A stretch of DNA of 64,000 nt from Gramella sp. MAR_2010_147 (GCF_900105135.1 NZ_LT629741.1:2294001-2358000), one strand, 5' to 3'. Shown: positions 43,133 to 52,543, counted from the stretch's first letter. Numbers and translations: made by a program. The notes: generated from the letters alone by a model not told the origin.

Positions 43133-45673
43133 TTGAATACGTTTACTCGATTTACTATCATTCTCCTGCTTTCTGCAGCAATCTTCAGCTGTTCAAGAAA
43201 GAAAGATTCTTTTATTAACAGAAATTATCACGCGGTAACTTCTGAATATAATACGCTGTACAACGGCCAGTTAGCAATAGAGCAGGGTAGAAAAGAGATC
43301 AATCAGAACTATGCAGATAATTACTGGGATATTCTCCCGGTGGAGAGGCTTGCGGTAGACGAGAAAATTTTGCTTCCAGATAGTGTGAGAAATCAGAATT
43401 TTGGTAGGGCAGAAGAAAAGGCCGTAAAAGCCATTCAAAAGCATTCCATGCAAATTGGCGGGAAAGAGAGAAATCCGCAAATGGATGAAGCTTATCTTTT
43501 ACTGGGAAAAGCGAGATATTTTGATCAGCGTTTTATCCCGGCGCTGGATGCGTTCAATTATATACTCTATCGTTATCCTGCAAGCGACAATATTAATCAT
43601 GCCCGGATTTGGCGTGAGAAGACGAATATTAGAATAGGAAATGAGAAGCTTGCGATAAAAAACCTTAAAAAGATTCTGAAATCAGATAAGCTGGAAGATC
43701 AGGATATTGCCGATGCAAGTGCAAGTATTGCCCAGGCATATATAAACTTAAGACATATAGACAGCGCAGCAGCACCCTTATATGATGCTGCAGATTATAC
43801 AGATAATAATGAGGAGAAAGGTCGCTATTTTTATATCCTTGGCCAACTCCATAATCGTTTGGGAGAGACAGCTACCGCAAATGCTGCGTTTGATGAGGTG
43901 ATTGATCTTCATCGCAAGTCTCCGCGTATTTATTACGTGAATGCCCAGGTACAGAAAGCACGAAATTTTGATTTCAATTCTGGAAATAATCAATATTTAT
44001 TAGACCTGTTAACCGAACTGGAGCAGGATAGAGAAAACAGACCCTATCTGGATAAAATATATTTTCAGCTTGGAGAATATTACAGCAGATTAGATTCTAC
44101 TGAAATAGCCCTGGAATATTATAATAAATCGCTAAGGTCACCATCCAGTGATATTTATTTGAAATCTATCAATTACGAGATACTGGCCAACATCAATTTT
44201 GATCGTGCAAAGTATCAGGACGCAGGAAAATATTATGATAGTACCCTTACCTATATGTCTCCGGAAATATTAGAGTTTAGGGCAATTAAAAAGAAAAGGA
44301 CGAATCTGGATGATGTCATTAAATATGAGCAAATCGCAGAGGAAACCGATAGTATTTTGAGGTTGGCAGGTTTATCTGAAGAGGAGCGTATCATTTATTT
44401 TACTGAATATACAGATTCTTTAAGAGCTAAAGCTATTAAAGATATTGAAGCAGGAGAACTGCCGGTTTATACTGCCAGCATTGGCTCTGAGAATAATTTT
44501 CCTTCTGCAAATTTACCTCCGTCGGGCCCTGCTAATACAGGAAACTCTTTTTATTTTTATAATCCTATTCGAATCTCGAGAGGTGCCCAGGAATTTTTGC
44601 GAACCTGGGGAAGCCGGGAGCTGGCAGATAACTGGCGCTGGGGTTCTTCCGCATTAAATCAAAGTTCCATTAATCCACAGGCAAGATTAACAGATATCAA
44701 CCTGGATAACGATCCTCTTTACGATCCTATGACCTACGTAAATCAGATTCCTGGAGAGCAATTGGTTCTAGATAGTCTTGCGACACAGCAAAATTTGGCC
44801 TATTACCAGTTAGGAATCATTTATAACGAAAATTACGGGGAATATAATCTCGCTGCTAAAAGGCTCGAATTTTTATTGAATAACAATCCTCAGGAGCGAT
44901 TGGTACTTCCGGCAAAATATAATCTTTATAAGATCTATGGAGCCCAGGGCAGGTTAAGAGATCAGGAATTATTGAAGAATGATATTCTTCAGAATTATTC
45001 AGATTCCAGGTATGCAGCCTTTATAAGAAATCCCCAGAGTATACAAAGAGATGAAAATAGTCCTGAAGTTCTTTATAACCAGTTATTCCGTCAGTATGAA
45101 AATCAGGAATTAGATGAGGTAATTAAAAAATCCAATGAATATGTGTCCCGGTTTACCGGAGACCCTATGGTGCCTAAATTTGAACTTTTAAAGGCCAGGG
45201 CTACGGCAAGAATACTTGGCGTTGATGCTTACGAAAAGGCACTAAATTATGTATCTGTAACCTATCCACAATCTCAGGAGGGACAGAAAGCTCAGGATAT
45301 CATAAATAGATCAATTTCAGATCTAAAGAAACTTGAATTCTCTCCAGATAGCCTTCAAACCAATTTTAAGATAATTTATCCTGTAAAGTCTGATGATAAA
45401 GAAGATACTGTTAAACTGAAAGAGACCATTGAAAAAGCTTTATCAGAATTAGGCTATAAAAAACTTAGTGTATCGCTAGATGTTTATGACGTTGAACAAA
45501 GTTTTGTTGTAGTTCATGGATTGGAGTCAAAATCGAAGTCACTGGGCTTCCAGGAATTGTTACAGGAGAACAAAAACTACAAAATAGCCAGGGAAGCCTT
45601 TGTAATGTCGGCAGAAAATTATAGAATTGTACAAATTAAGAAAAATTTAAGAAGTTATTTAGATAATAACTAA
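43133..45673 (+). CDS. porW: Type IX secretion system periplasmic lipoprotein PorW/SprE
   Basis: 846-aa TPR lipoprotein. The signal peptide (MNTFTRFTIILLLSAAIFSC) ends in a lipobox Cys20 followed by SRKKDS. The body starts FINRNYHAVTSEYNTLYNGQ, the hallmark of PorW/SprE, which is needed for the type IX secretion system and gliding motility in Bacteroidota. Many tetratricopeptide repeats occur (about 100-400 and 560-760). Start is TTG at 43133; an ATG at 43110 runs into a stop. It is 12 bases upstream of the bactofilin gene. Confidence 0.9.
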   Translation: MNTFTRFTIILLLSAAIFSCSRKKDSFINRNYHAVTSEYNTLYNGQLAIEQGRKEINQNYADNYWDILPVERLAVDEKILLPDSVRNQNFGRAEEKAVKAIQKHSMQIGGKERNPQMDEAYLLLGKARYFDQRFIPALDAFNYILYRYPASDNINHARIWREKTNIRIGNEKLAIKNLKKILKSDKLEDQDIADASASIAQAYINLRHIDSAAAPLYDAADYTDNNEEKGRYFYILGQLHNRLGETATANAAFDEVIDLHRKSPRIYYVNAQVQKARNFDFNSGNNQYLLDLLTELEQDRENRPYLDKIYFQLGEYYSRLDSTEIALEYYNKSLRSPSSDIYLKSINYEILANINFDRAKYQDAGKYYDSTLTYMSPEILEFRAIKKKRTNLDDVIKYEQIAEETDSILRLAGLSEEERIIYFTEYTDSLRAKAIKDIEAGELPVYTASIGSENNFPSANLPPSGPANTGNSFYFYNPIRISRGAQEFLRTWGSRELADNWRWGSSALNQSSINPQARLTDINLDNDPLYDPMTYVNQIPGEQLVLDSLATQQNLAYYQLGIIYNENYGEYNLAAKRLEFLLNNNPQERLVLPAKYNLYKIYGAQGRLRDQELLKNDILQNYSDSRYAAFIRNPQSIQRDENSPEVLYNQLFRQYENQELDEVIKKSNEYVSRFTGDPMVPKFELLKARATARILGVDAYEKALNYVSVTYPQSQEGQKAQDIINRSISDLKKLEFSPDSLQTNFKIIYPVKSDDKEDTVKLKETIEKALSELGYKKLSVSLDVYDVEQSFVVVHGLESKSKSLGFQELLQENKNYKIAREAFVMSAENYRIVQIKKNLRSYLDNN

Positions 45674-45685
45674 TCCCTACAAACT

Positions 45686-46084
45686 ATGTTTTCTGAAAGC
45701 AAAAAGACGAAATCTACAACCAATCAAAACGAACAAAATAGAATAGCTGCCGGGACACTTATTACCGGAGAAATTTCAGGAAAAGGCTGTTTCAGGATTG
45801 AAGGAACACTGGAAGGAAGTTTAAAAACACCGGGAAAAGTAGTAATAAGCAAAGGAGGTTTGATTAATGGAACCCTGGAATGCGAGAATGCCGATATTGA
45901 AGGGAATTTTAAAGGTAAGTTATTAGTGAAAGAAGTACTTAGTTTAAGAGGAGCTGCAAATATTGAGGGTGAAGTGGTGGCAGGAAAGCTTGCTGTAGAA
46001 CCCGGGGCGGTCTTCAATGCAACATGCGAAATGACCGGCGGGGTAAAACCTCTTAAAAAAGACAATGAAAAAAGATCAGCGTAA
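45686..46084 (+). CDS. Bactofilin (polymer-forming cytoskeletal protein)
   Basis: 132-aa protein of the bactofilin family: a short polar N-terminus, a right-handed beta-helix core with hydrophobic/Gly periodicity (GTLITGEISGKGCFRIEGTL, GGLINGTLECENADIEG, AANIEGEVVAGKL) and a polar tail. Bactofilins self-assemble into filaments at the membrane. The end overlaps the atpZ-like start by 20 bases, linking it to the ATP synthase operon. Confidence 0.92.
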   Translation: MFSESKKTKSTTNQNEQNRIAAGTLITGEISGKGCFRIEGTLEGSLKTPGKVVISKGGLINGTLECENADIEGNFKGKLLVKEVLSLRGAANIEGEVVAGKLAVEPGAVFNATCEMTGGVKPLKKDNEKRSA

Positions 46085-46280
46085 TAAATATCTGGGATTT
46101 GTTAATATTGCGCTTCAAATGGGCATTATTATAGCTGCCGGAGTATTTCTTGGAATCTGGCTGGACGAAAAATTCCCAAATAAATATTCGGCCTATACGA
46201 TCTCTCTATCCTTGCTAGGTGTTTTTATAGCGCTCTACCAGGTGTATCGTTCGGTTAAAAATTTGAATGAAGACGAATAA
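46065..46280 (+). CDS. AtpZ/AtpI-type F0F1 assembly protein
   Basis: 71-aa protein with two transmembrane helices (about 12-30 and 40-58). The motif AAGVFLGIWLDEKFPNKYSA between them is the AtpZ/AtpI signature; this group is thought to assist c-ring assembly or Mg/Ca supply to the ATP synthase. It overlaps the bactofilin gene by 20 bases and abuts the next ORF (stop at 46280, ATG at 46281). Confidence 0.88.
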   Translation: MKKDQRNKYLGFVNIALQMGIIIAAGVFLGIWLDEKFPNKYSAYTISLSLLGVFIALYQVYRSVKNLNEDE

Positions 46281-46664
46281 ATGCAAGCTAAATTATTTCC
46301 ATTTCTTAAACTGTTCCTACCGTTTTCGATCTTACTTTTTGCCATTCAATATTTAATAGTAAACTATAGTTTAAAAATAGAATTTTACTATTCTACTGTT
46401 GCAGTTTATTCATTTCATGTTATTGCAACATTCCTCATTTATCTGTTTCTGGTTTTTGTAAATAAATCTTTTAGTGATAAGACAGGATTTGCATTTATGG
46501 CCTGCAGTCTTTTAAAAATGCTGGCAGCAGTACTTTTCCTGTTACCAATGATGCTGAACGATGTGCCTAATCCATTTCAGGATTTAATCGCCTTTTTTAT
46601 CCCGTATTTTTTGTTCCTGATTTTTGAAACTATTTACGCTGTAAAACTTTTAAATTTAAAATAA
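46281..46664 (+). CDS. DUF6168 family AtpI-like membrane protein
   Basis: 127-aa protein with four predicted helices (about 8-27, 38-58, 68-90 and 100-122), occupying the position of atpI before atpB in flavobacteria. Recognised as DUF6168. It may be a functional analogue of AtpI; no motif proves it. It directly abuts the atpZ-like stop. Confidence 0.78.
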   Translation: MQAKLFPFLKLFLPFSILLFAIQYLIVNYSLKIEFYYSTVAVYSFHVIATFLIYLFLVFVNKSFSDKTGFAFMACSLLKMLAAVLFLLPMMLNDVPNPFQDLIAFFIPYFLFLIFETIYAVKLLNLK

Positions 46665-46748
46665 CGAACTGTCTTTCAGTAAAATCGTTAAAATTACCGA
46701 AACACCTAAAAAAATATACGGCGGGCTTTCAGATAAAAATTAAAAGTA

Positions 46749-46756
46749 TACCTTTG
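46749..46756 (+). promoter_or_regulatory. -7 promoter element before atpB
   Basis: TACCTTTG fits TAnnTTTG, 43 bases before the atpB ATG, in the 135-base gap after DUF6168. It would allow atpB-atpG to be transcribed apart from bactofilin/atpZ. Confidence 0.55.
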
Positions 46757-46799
46757 CACGGAAATTTAGAGCCCATAATTTTTAAGTAGAACAGGTACT

Positions 46800-47900
46800 A
46801 TGACAGCACGGAAATCTTTAGTGATTAGCTTGTACTTTGCATTAGCATTTGCCATTTTCCCTTTGTTTACCTTTGCTCAGGAGCACGAGCAGGAGCATAA
46901 GTCACTTCAGGAGGCTGAAGAAGAGTTTAACGCGACCGAGATGATTATGCACCATATCGGGGATGCTCATGAATGGCATTTCTTTGGAGCAGGAGACAGC
47001 TCAGTTACACTTCCATTACCTGTAATTCTTTACACTGAAGGTGGGTTTGTAACTTTCATGTCCAGTGAGTTTCATCATGATACAGAAGGGCATCATGTGG
47101 TTGAAAAAGACGGAATGCGTTTCGTTAATCTACACGAAGATATTTATAAACTGGATGCAGGTGCTGAAGCCGTTGAGTTTGATGCAGAACATCATCCTTT
47201 AAACGCATCTAAGCCATGGGATCTTTCTATTACAAAGAACGTAGCTGCTATGTTCTTAACAGTGATCTTAATGCTACTTTTCTTTACCAGTCTTGCGAGA
47301 CATCACAAGAAGCATAAGCATGCACCATCAGGTTTTAATAATGCTCTTGAAAGTTTAGTCTTGTTTGTTAGAGATGATATCGCGATACCACAAATTGGAG
47401 AAAAGAAGTATATGAAATTTATGCCGTTTCTTTTATCGGTATTCTTTTTTATCTGGATAACGAATTTAATGGGACTTTTACCGGGTGCAGCTAACGTAAC
47501 AGGGAATATAGCTGTTACTGTTTCTTTAGGTCTTTTTACCATGTTGATCATGATCTTCAATGGGAATAAAGATTTTTACAAGCATACCTTCTGGATGCCG
47601 GGTATCCCAACCTGGGTAAAGCCAATCCTTGCAGTTGTTGAGGGACTTGGGTTGCTTATTAAGCCTGCGGCATTGATGATTCGTTTGTTTGCGAACATTA
47701 CAGCGGGTCACATTATCATTCTGAGTTTGATCGGGCTGATATTTATTTTAGAAAATGCAGGTATTGCCGGGGTTTCGGTTCCGTTTGCCTTATTCATAAC
47801 AGTACTGGAATTGTTAGTAGCATTCCTTCAAGCGTTTATTTTTACGATTCTGTCTGCCCTGTTCATCGGGATGGCAGTTGAGGAACATGAACATCATTAA
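46800..47900 (+). CDS. atpB: ATP synthase F0 subunit a
   Basis: 366-aa stator channel subunit. A signal-peptide-like N-terminus (TARKSLVISLYFALAFAIF, ending TFAQ) precedes a His/Glu-rich extracytoplasmic segment (about 27-140, with clusters such as EHEQEH, SEFHHDTEGHH and EHH), which is characteristic of Bacteroidota AtpB. The membrane core starts near residue 147; the essential arginine lies in MIRLFANITAGHI, with the usual ending LFIGMAVEEHEHH. First gene of the atpBEFHAG run, 24 bases before atpE. Confidence 0.95.
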   Translation: MTARKSLVISLYFALAFAIFPLFTFAQEHEQEHKSLQEAEEEFNATEMIMHHIGDAHEWHFFGAGDSSVTLPLPVILYTEGGFVTFMSSEFHHDTEGHHVVEKDGMRFVNLHEDIYKLDAGAEAVEFDAEHHPLNASKPWDLSITKNVAAMFLTVILMLLFFTSLARHHKKHKHAPSGFNNALESLVLFVRDDIAIPQIGEKKYMKFMPFLLSVFFFIWITNLMGLLPGAANVTGNIAVTVSLGLFTMLIMIFNGNKDFYKHTFWMPGIPTWVKPILAVVEGLGLLIKPAALMIRLFANITAGHIIILSLIGLIFILENAGIAGVSVPFALFITVLELLVAFLQAFIFTILSALFIGMAVEEHEHH

Positions 47901-47906
47901 TTTTAA

Positions 47907-48146
<240 letters not shown>

Positions 48147-48154
48147 TTAATTTC

Positions 48155-48197
48155 AAAGAGTCCCTTTCGTAACGGTTGGTTGCGAAAGGACTTCTTT
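48155..48197 (+). promoter_or_regulatory. Intercistronic stem-loop between atpE and atpF
   Basis: Arms AAAGAGTCCCTTTCG (48155-48169) and CGAAAGGACTTCTTT (48183-48197) pair almost completely with two one-base bulges around a 13-base loop. It is not followed by a T run, so it is more likely an mRNA stability or processing element for the abundant atpE transcript than a terminator. Confidence 0.6.
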
Positions 48198-48230
48198 AAA
48201 TGATGTTTTTAACTATTATTATTTAAAACT

Positions 48231-48725
48231 ATGGATTTAATAACTCCCGAAATTGGCTTGTTCTTCTGGCAAACCATCGTTTTTTTAGTATTGCTTTTCC
48301 TTATGGCGAAATTTGCCTGGAAACCTATTCTTGGTTCAATAAAGAATAGAGAACAATCTATTAACGATGCATTGGCTTCAGCAGAAAATGCACGTAAGGA
48401 AATGCAGAATCTACAATCAGACAATGAGCAGCTTATGAAAGAAGCTCGTGCTGAAAGAGATGCGATTCTTAAAGAAGCCCGTGAGTTAAAAGAAAAAGTG
48501 ATTACAGATGCTTCTGAAGAAGCTAAAGTAAAAGCTGATAAGATCGTTGCAGATGCTAAAAGAAGCATTGAGCTTGAAAAGCAATCGGCAATGACAGAAT
48601 TGAAAAATCATGTAGCTGAACTTTCAGTGGAGATCGCTGAGAAAATTGTTCGTAAAGAACTCTCAGGAAAGAATGAACAACACCAGATGATCGAGAAGAT
48701 GATTGGTGATGCTAAGCTAAACTAA
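48231..48725 (+). CDS. atpF: ATP synthase F0 subunit b
   Basis: 164-aa stator stalk protein: one N-terminal transmembrane helix (about 8-27, FFWQTIVFLVLLFLMAKFAW) and a long Glu/Lys/Ala-rich amphipathic helix (30-160) that dimerises and contacts delta. Length is normal. 3 bases before atpH. Confidence 0.94.
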   Translation: MDLITPEIGLFFWQTIVFLVLLFLMAKFAWKPILGSIKNREQSINDALASAENARKEMQNLQSDNEQLMKEARAERDAILKEARELKEKVITDASEEAKVKADKIVADAKRSIELEKQSAMTELKNHVAELSVEIAEKIVRKELSGKNEQHQMIEKMIGDAKLN

Positions 48726-48728
48726 GTT

Positions 48729-49283
48729 ATGAGAGGAACCAGAGCTGCACAACGATATGCAAAGGCGATCCTTTCTTTAGCAAAGGATAAGAATTCAGCG
48801 GAAGCTGTAAATGAGGATATGATCTCAATTTCCAAAACTGTACTTAACAGTAGGGACCTTGAAAATATGCTTACCAGTCCTGTAGTAAAAGATAGTATTA
48901 AGAAAAGTGCCTTGCTTGAAATATTCAAGGATCTTAATACAATTTCCAAAGGCGCTATAGATATCTTGCTAGAGAATGGAAGGATTAATATCCTCCACAT
49001 TGTAGCCAGACAGTATATCGTTCAGTTTAACGAATTAAATAATGTAAGGCAAGCGGTTGTTACCACTGCAGTACCTTTAGATAACGAACTTGAAACTGTA
49101 ATTCTCGCTAAGGTGAAAGAATTAACAGGTTCAAAAGCCAGTCTCAAAAGCATCGTAGATGAGGATATTATCGGTGGTTTTGTATTAAGGGTTGGAGACT
49201 TGCAATACGATGCAAGTGTTTCCCGTAACCTTACAAGACTAAAAAGAGAATTAAAAGATAACACATACGTTTCAAAAATTTAA
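48729..49283 (+). CDS. atpH: ATP synthase F1 subunit delta
   Basis: 184-aa F1-stator connector of the OSCP type: N-terminal RGTRAAQRYAKAILSLA and C-terminal DIIGGFVLRVGDLQYDASV are family signatures. A short hairpin (49292-49309) lies in the 44-base gap before atpA. Confidence 0.94.
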   Translation: MRGTRAAQRYAKAILSLAKDKNSAEAVNEDMISISKTVLNSRDLENMLTSPVVKDSIKKSALLEIFKDLNTISKGAIDILLENGRINILHIVARQYIVQFNELNNVRQAVVTTAVPLDNELETVILAKVKELTGSKASLKSIVDEDIIGGFVLRVGDLQYDASVSRNLTRLKRELKDNTYVSKI

Positions 49284-49291
49284 TTAAAACC

Positions 49292-49309
49292 GGTACGTCA
49301 AGGCGTACC
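49292..49309 (+). promoter_or_regulatory. Intercistronic stem-loop between atpH and atpA
   Basis: GGTACG/CGTACC with a 6-base loop, 18 bases before the atpA ATG. May tune atpA translation or protect an mRNA end. Confidence 0.45.
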
Positions 49310-49327
49310 ATTTTATCTTGAATAATT

Positions 49328-50908
49328 ATGGCAGAAGTAAATCCTGCTGAAGTATCAGCAATATTAAAACAACAATTATCAGGTTTTGAATCCAAGGCCT
49401 CTCTAGACGAAGTAGGTACCGTTCTAACCGTAGGTGACGGTATTGCTAACGTTTATGGATTGGCTAATGCTCAATATGGGGAATTAGTACAATTTGATAG
49501 CGGTCTTGAAGGGATCGTTCTTAACCTTGAAGAAGACAATATTGGGGTAGTGCTTTTAGGTCCTGCAAAGGAGATAAAAGAAGGTTCTAATGTAAAAAGA
49601 ACCCAACGTATTGCCTCTATCAAAGTTGGGGAAGGTATTGTTGGTCGTGTAGTAGATACACTTGGTGCTCCAATTGATGGTAAAGGTGCCATTGAAGGTG
49701 AGACTTTTGAGATGCCACTAGAGCGTAAGGCTCCCGGGGTAATCTTCCGTCAGCCGGTAACTGAACCGCTTCAAACAGGTATTAAGTCTATCGATGCGAT
49801 GGTACCGGTAGGAAGAGGGCAACGTGAGTTGGTAATTGGTGACCGTCAAACAGGTAAAACTACTGTTTGTATCGATACCATTCTTAACCAGAAAGAATTT
49901 TATGATGCCGGTGAGCCGGTATTCTGTATATATGTAGCTATTGGTCAAAAGGCCTCAACTGTTGCGGCAATCGCTAAGACATTAGAAGATAAAGGAGCTT
50001 TAGCTTATACTACTATTGTTGCTGCAAATGCATCAGATCCTGCTCCAATGCAGGTTTATGCTCCATTTGCTGGTGCAGCGATTGGAGAATACTTTAGAGA
50101 TACAGGTCGTCCTGCATTGATCGTTTATGATGATCTTTCCAAGCAGGCGGTTGCGTATCGTGAGGTGTCCCTTTTACTTCGTCGTCCACCGGGACGTGAA
50201 GCATACCCAGGGGATGTATTCTTCCTTCACTCAAGATTATTGGAGCGTTCGGCTAAAGTAATTGCCGATGATGCTATCGCAAAACAAATGAATGACCTTC
50301 CAGAAAGTCTTAAAGACAAGGTAAAAGGTGGCGGATCACTTACTGCTCTTCCAATTATCGAAACTCAGGCGGGTGACGTTTCAGCGTATATTCCTACTAA
50401 CGTAATTTCGATTACAGACGGGCAGATCTTCTTAACGTCAGACTTGTTTAACTCGGGAGTTCGTCCTGCAATTGATGTAGGTATTTCTGTATCTCGTGTT
50501 GGTGGTTCTGCTCAGATAAAGTCGATGAAGAAAGTTGCAGGTACACTAAAACTTGACCAGGCTCAGTATCGTGAACTAGAAGCATTTGCCAAGTTTGGAT
50601 CAGACCTTGATGCGGCGACGATGAATGTGATCTCAAAAGGTCAGCGTAACGTGGAGATCCTTAAACAGGGACAAAACGATCCTTACCCGGTAGAAAATCA
50701 GATCGCGATCATCTATGCAGGTTCTAAGAACTTGTTAAGAGATGTGCCGGTAGAGAAAGTAAGAGAATTTGAAAGAGAATATCTCGCATATCTTGATACA
50801 AAACATAGAGATACGCTGGATACTCTGAAAGCAGGAAAATTAACTGATGAAGTGATAGACACTTTAACTCAGGCTGCTAAAGAACTTTCAGCTAAATACA
50901 AGCAATAG
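49328..50908 (+). CDS. atpA: ATP synthase F1 subunit alpha
   Basis: 526-aa nucleotide-binding F1 subunit. P-loop [15 protein letters not shown] near residue 173, the arginine-finger region in [18 protein letters not shown] near 376, and the catalytic-site [18 protein letters not shown] are intact. Standard length. Followed by a 118-base gap holding an inverted repeat before atpG. Confidence 0.97.
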   Translation: MAEVNPAEVSAILKQQLSGFESKASLDEVGTVLTVGDGIANVYGLANAQYGELVQFDSGLEGIVLNLEEDNIGVVLLGPAKEIKEGSNVKRTQRIASIKVGEGIVGRVVDTLGAPIDGKGAIEGETFEMPLERKAPGVIFRQPVTEPLQTGIKSIDAMVPVGRGQRELVIGDRQTGKTTVCIDTILNQKEFYDAGEPVFCIYVAIGQKASTVAAIAKTLEDKGALAYTTIVAANASDPAPMQVYAPFAGAAIGEYFRDTGRPALIVYDDLSKQAVAYREVSLLLRRPPGREAYPGDVFFLHSRLLERSAKVIADDAIAKQMNDLPESLKDKVKGGGSLTALPIIETQAGDVSAYIPTNVISITDGQIFLTSDLFNSGVRPAIDVGISVSRVGGSAQIKSMKKVAGTLKLDQAQYRELEAFAKFGSDLDAATMNVISKGQRNVEILKQGQNDPYPVENQIAIIYAGSKNLLRDVPVEKVREFEREYLAYLDTKHRDTLDTLKAGKLTDEVIDTLTQAAKELSAKYKQ

Positions 50909-50973
50909 TATTGAGTACTCAGATTTGAGATATTAGATCTTGGATTATTGTATTTACAAATGAAAATTATAAA

Positions 50974-51011
50974 AGTATTGAGTAATTTAAAACAACTAAT
51001 TACTCAATACT
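50974..51011. repeat. 14-bp perfect inverted repeat between atpA and atpG
   Basis: Arms AGTATTGAGTAATT (50974-50987) and AATTACTCAATACT (50998-51011) with a 10-base spacer, ending 15 bases before the atpG ATG. Further copies of the same unit lie beside it: AGTATTGAGTA just after the atpA stop (near 50909) and a second CTCAATACT immediately after the right arm. No T run follows. Looks like an mRNA hairpin made from a short intergenic repeat. Confidence 0.7.
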
Positions 51012-51026
51012 CAATACTAAATAAAA

Positions 51027-51887
51027 ATGGCAAACTTAAAAGAATTACGTAGCAGGATTACTTCGGTCTCTTCAACGATGCAGATTACCAAAGCCATGAA
51101 AATGGTGTCGGCTGCAAAATTGAACAAGGCTCAGGATGCAATTACCCAAATGCGTCCCTATTCTGAAAAGCTGACCCAGTTGCTACAAGATTTAAGTGCT
51201 ACATTAGATGATGATGCGGGTAGTAAATATGCCGAGGAGCGCGAAGTGAACAATGTTTTGATCGTTGCTATTTCATCAAACAAGGGACTGGCCGGTGCTT
51301 TTAATACCAATATTATAAAAGGAGTTAAGTACAAGGCTAAGAATGATTACAAAGCTAAAAATATAGATGTCTATACCCTTGGGAAAAAGGCCAATGATAT
51401 ACTGAAGAAGGAATATGATGTTTATAGGAATAACAATGAGATATATGACGATCTAAGCTTTGAAAATGCTTCAGCAATCGCTGAAGATTTGATGCAATTG
51501 TTCCTTGATGAGAAGTACGATAAGATCGTTTTGGTGTACAATCAGTTTAAAAATGCCGCGACACAAATAGTTCAGCATGAACAGTTTTTGCCTATCGAAC
51601 AGTTTGATTCTGAAGAGAACAAACAACTGGACTATATCTTTGAACCTTCAAAATTAGAGATTGTTAAAGACCTAATCCCGAAGTCGCTAAAAATGCAATT
51701 ATTTAAAGCGCTTAGAGATTCTTTTGCTTCAGAACATGGTGCACGTATGACGGCCATGCACAAAGCGACAGAGAATGCTACAGAGCTTCGAGATGATCTT
51801 AAACTTTCTTATAACAAAGCAAGACAGGCTTCTATTACTAATGAGATCCTGGAGATCGTTGGTGGTGCTGAAGCATTGAATGGATAA
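51027..51887 (+). CDS. atpG: ATP synthase F1 subunit gamma
   Basis: 286-aa central stalk subunit. N-terminal helix ITSVSSTMQITKAMKMVSAAKL and C-terminal ARMTAMHKATENATEL with the following SYNKARQASITNEILEIVGGAEAL are diagnostic. Last gene of the atp run; atpD (beta) and atpC (epsilon) are not downstream, as is usual in Bacteroidota where they are encoded elsewhere. Confidence 0.96.
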   Translation: MANLKELRSRITSVSSTMQITKAMKMVSAAKLNKAQDAITQMRPYSEKLTQLLQDLSATLDDDAGSKYAEEREVNNVLIVAISSNKGLAGAFNTNIIKGVKYKAKNDYKAKNIDVYTLGKKANDILKKEYDVYRNNNEIYDDLSFENASAIAEDLMQLFLDEKYDKIVLVYNQFKNAATQIVQHEQFLPIEQFDSEENKQLDYIFEPSKLEIVKDLIPKSLKMQLFKALRDSFASEHGARMTAMHKATENATELRDDLKLSYNKARQASITNEILEIVGGAEALNG

Positions 51888-51894
51888 TATATTC

Positions 51895-51951
51895 CGTCAT
51901 GCTGAATTTATTTCAGCATCTCTTAGATCCTGAAACAAGTTCAGGATGACA
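51895..51951. repeat. REP-like extragenic palindromic element
   Basis: Two nested hairpins, GCTGAA-TTTAT-TTCAGC (51901-51917) and ATCCTGAA-ACAAG-TTCAGGAT (51927-51947), enclosed by GTCAT/ATGAC (51896-51900 and 51946-51950). This form resembles dispersed extragenic palindromes known in Bacteroidota genomes. Confidence 0.6.
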
Positions 51952-51998
51952 TACCAAATAATAAAGCCCTCATTTTTGAGGGTTTTTTTATTTGGTAT
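51951..51998 (+). terminator. Extended terminator hairpin after atpG
   Basis: A core CCCTCA/TGAGGG stem with T7 after it lies inside an outer pair ATACCAAATA (51951-51960) and TATTTGGTAT (51989-51998). The core has the form of a Rho-independent terminator for the atp operon; the outer arms would form a longer cruciform. Confidence 0.8.
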
Positions 51999-52039
51999 GC
52001 CTTTTGTTTTTATAACTTCAAATCTTAAAATCAAACGAT

Positions 52040-52483
52040 ATGAAAAATGCACTACACTTAATGGCAGGAATCTTTGTTCTTACTCTCTTTGCTTCCTGCG
52101 GAAGCAATAAAGATCTTCAGGAACGGGCGCCCGCTCAGTTTAATGATGTTTATTATACTTACAATTCAGATGGTTTACAGTTAAATATCCCTGTTGCCGC
52201 AATTCAGGACGAAAGAATAAACATGGAAGCAGTATATTTTCATGGGATGAAATCTAAATTAAATAAGAGCAAAGAAAAATCGAATTTATATGTGGCAAAT
52301 TTCCATATGGGAACAGAAGATATGGTAATGCATGAAGATCCAAAGAAGGAATATGGAAACAAACCGCCTCAAATGCCAGAAGAAAGTCCTTTTTCAATTG
52401 AAGATGATGAAGCTATTCTTGTATTTACTCAAAATGATAAGGTTAAATATTTTAAACTAACAGGAATTGTAGAAAAGGAATAA
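52040..52483 (+). CDS. Small lipoprotein of unknown function
   Basis: 147-aa protein with a signal peptide and lipobox LFASCGSNKD (Cys20), then a soluble domain without known motif (FNDVYYTYNSDGLQLNIPVA, VYFHGMKSKLNKSK). Not recognised as a named family. Its position 60 bases before a polysaccharide flippase suggests an envelope role, but that is context only. Confidence 0.78.
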   Translation: MKNALHLMAGIFVLTLFASCGSNKDLQERAPAQFNDVYYTYNSDGLQLNIPVAAIQDERINMEAVYFHGMKSKLNKSKEKSNLYVANFHMGTEDMVMHEDPKKEYGNKPPQMPEESPFSIEDDEAILVFTQNDKVKYFKLTGIVEKE

Positions 52484-52543
52484 GACTAAAACTTTTATAC
52501 TGCTTATTTATTCAGATATTTGTATTAAACCAACCTACTCCTG

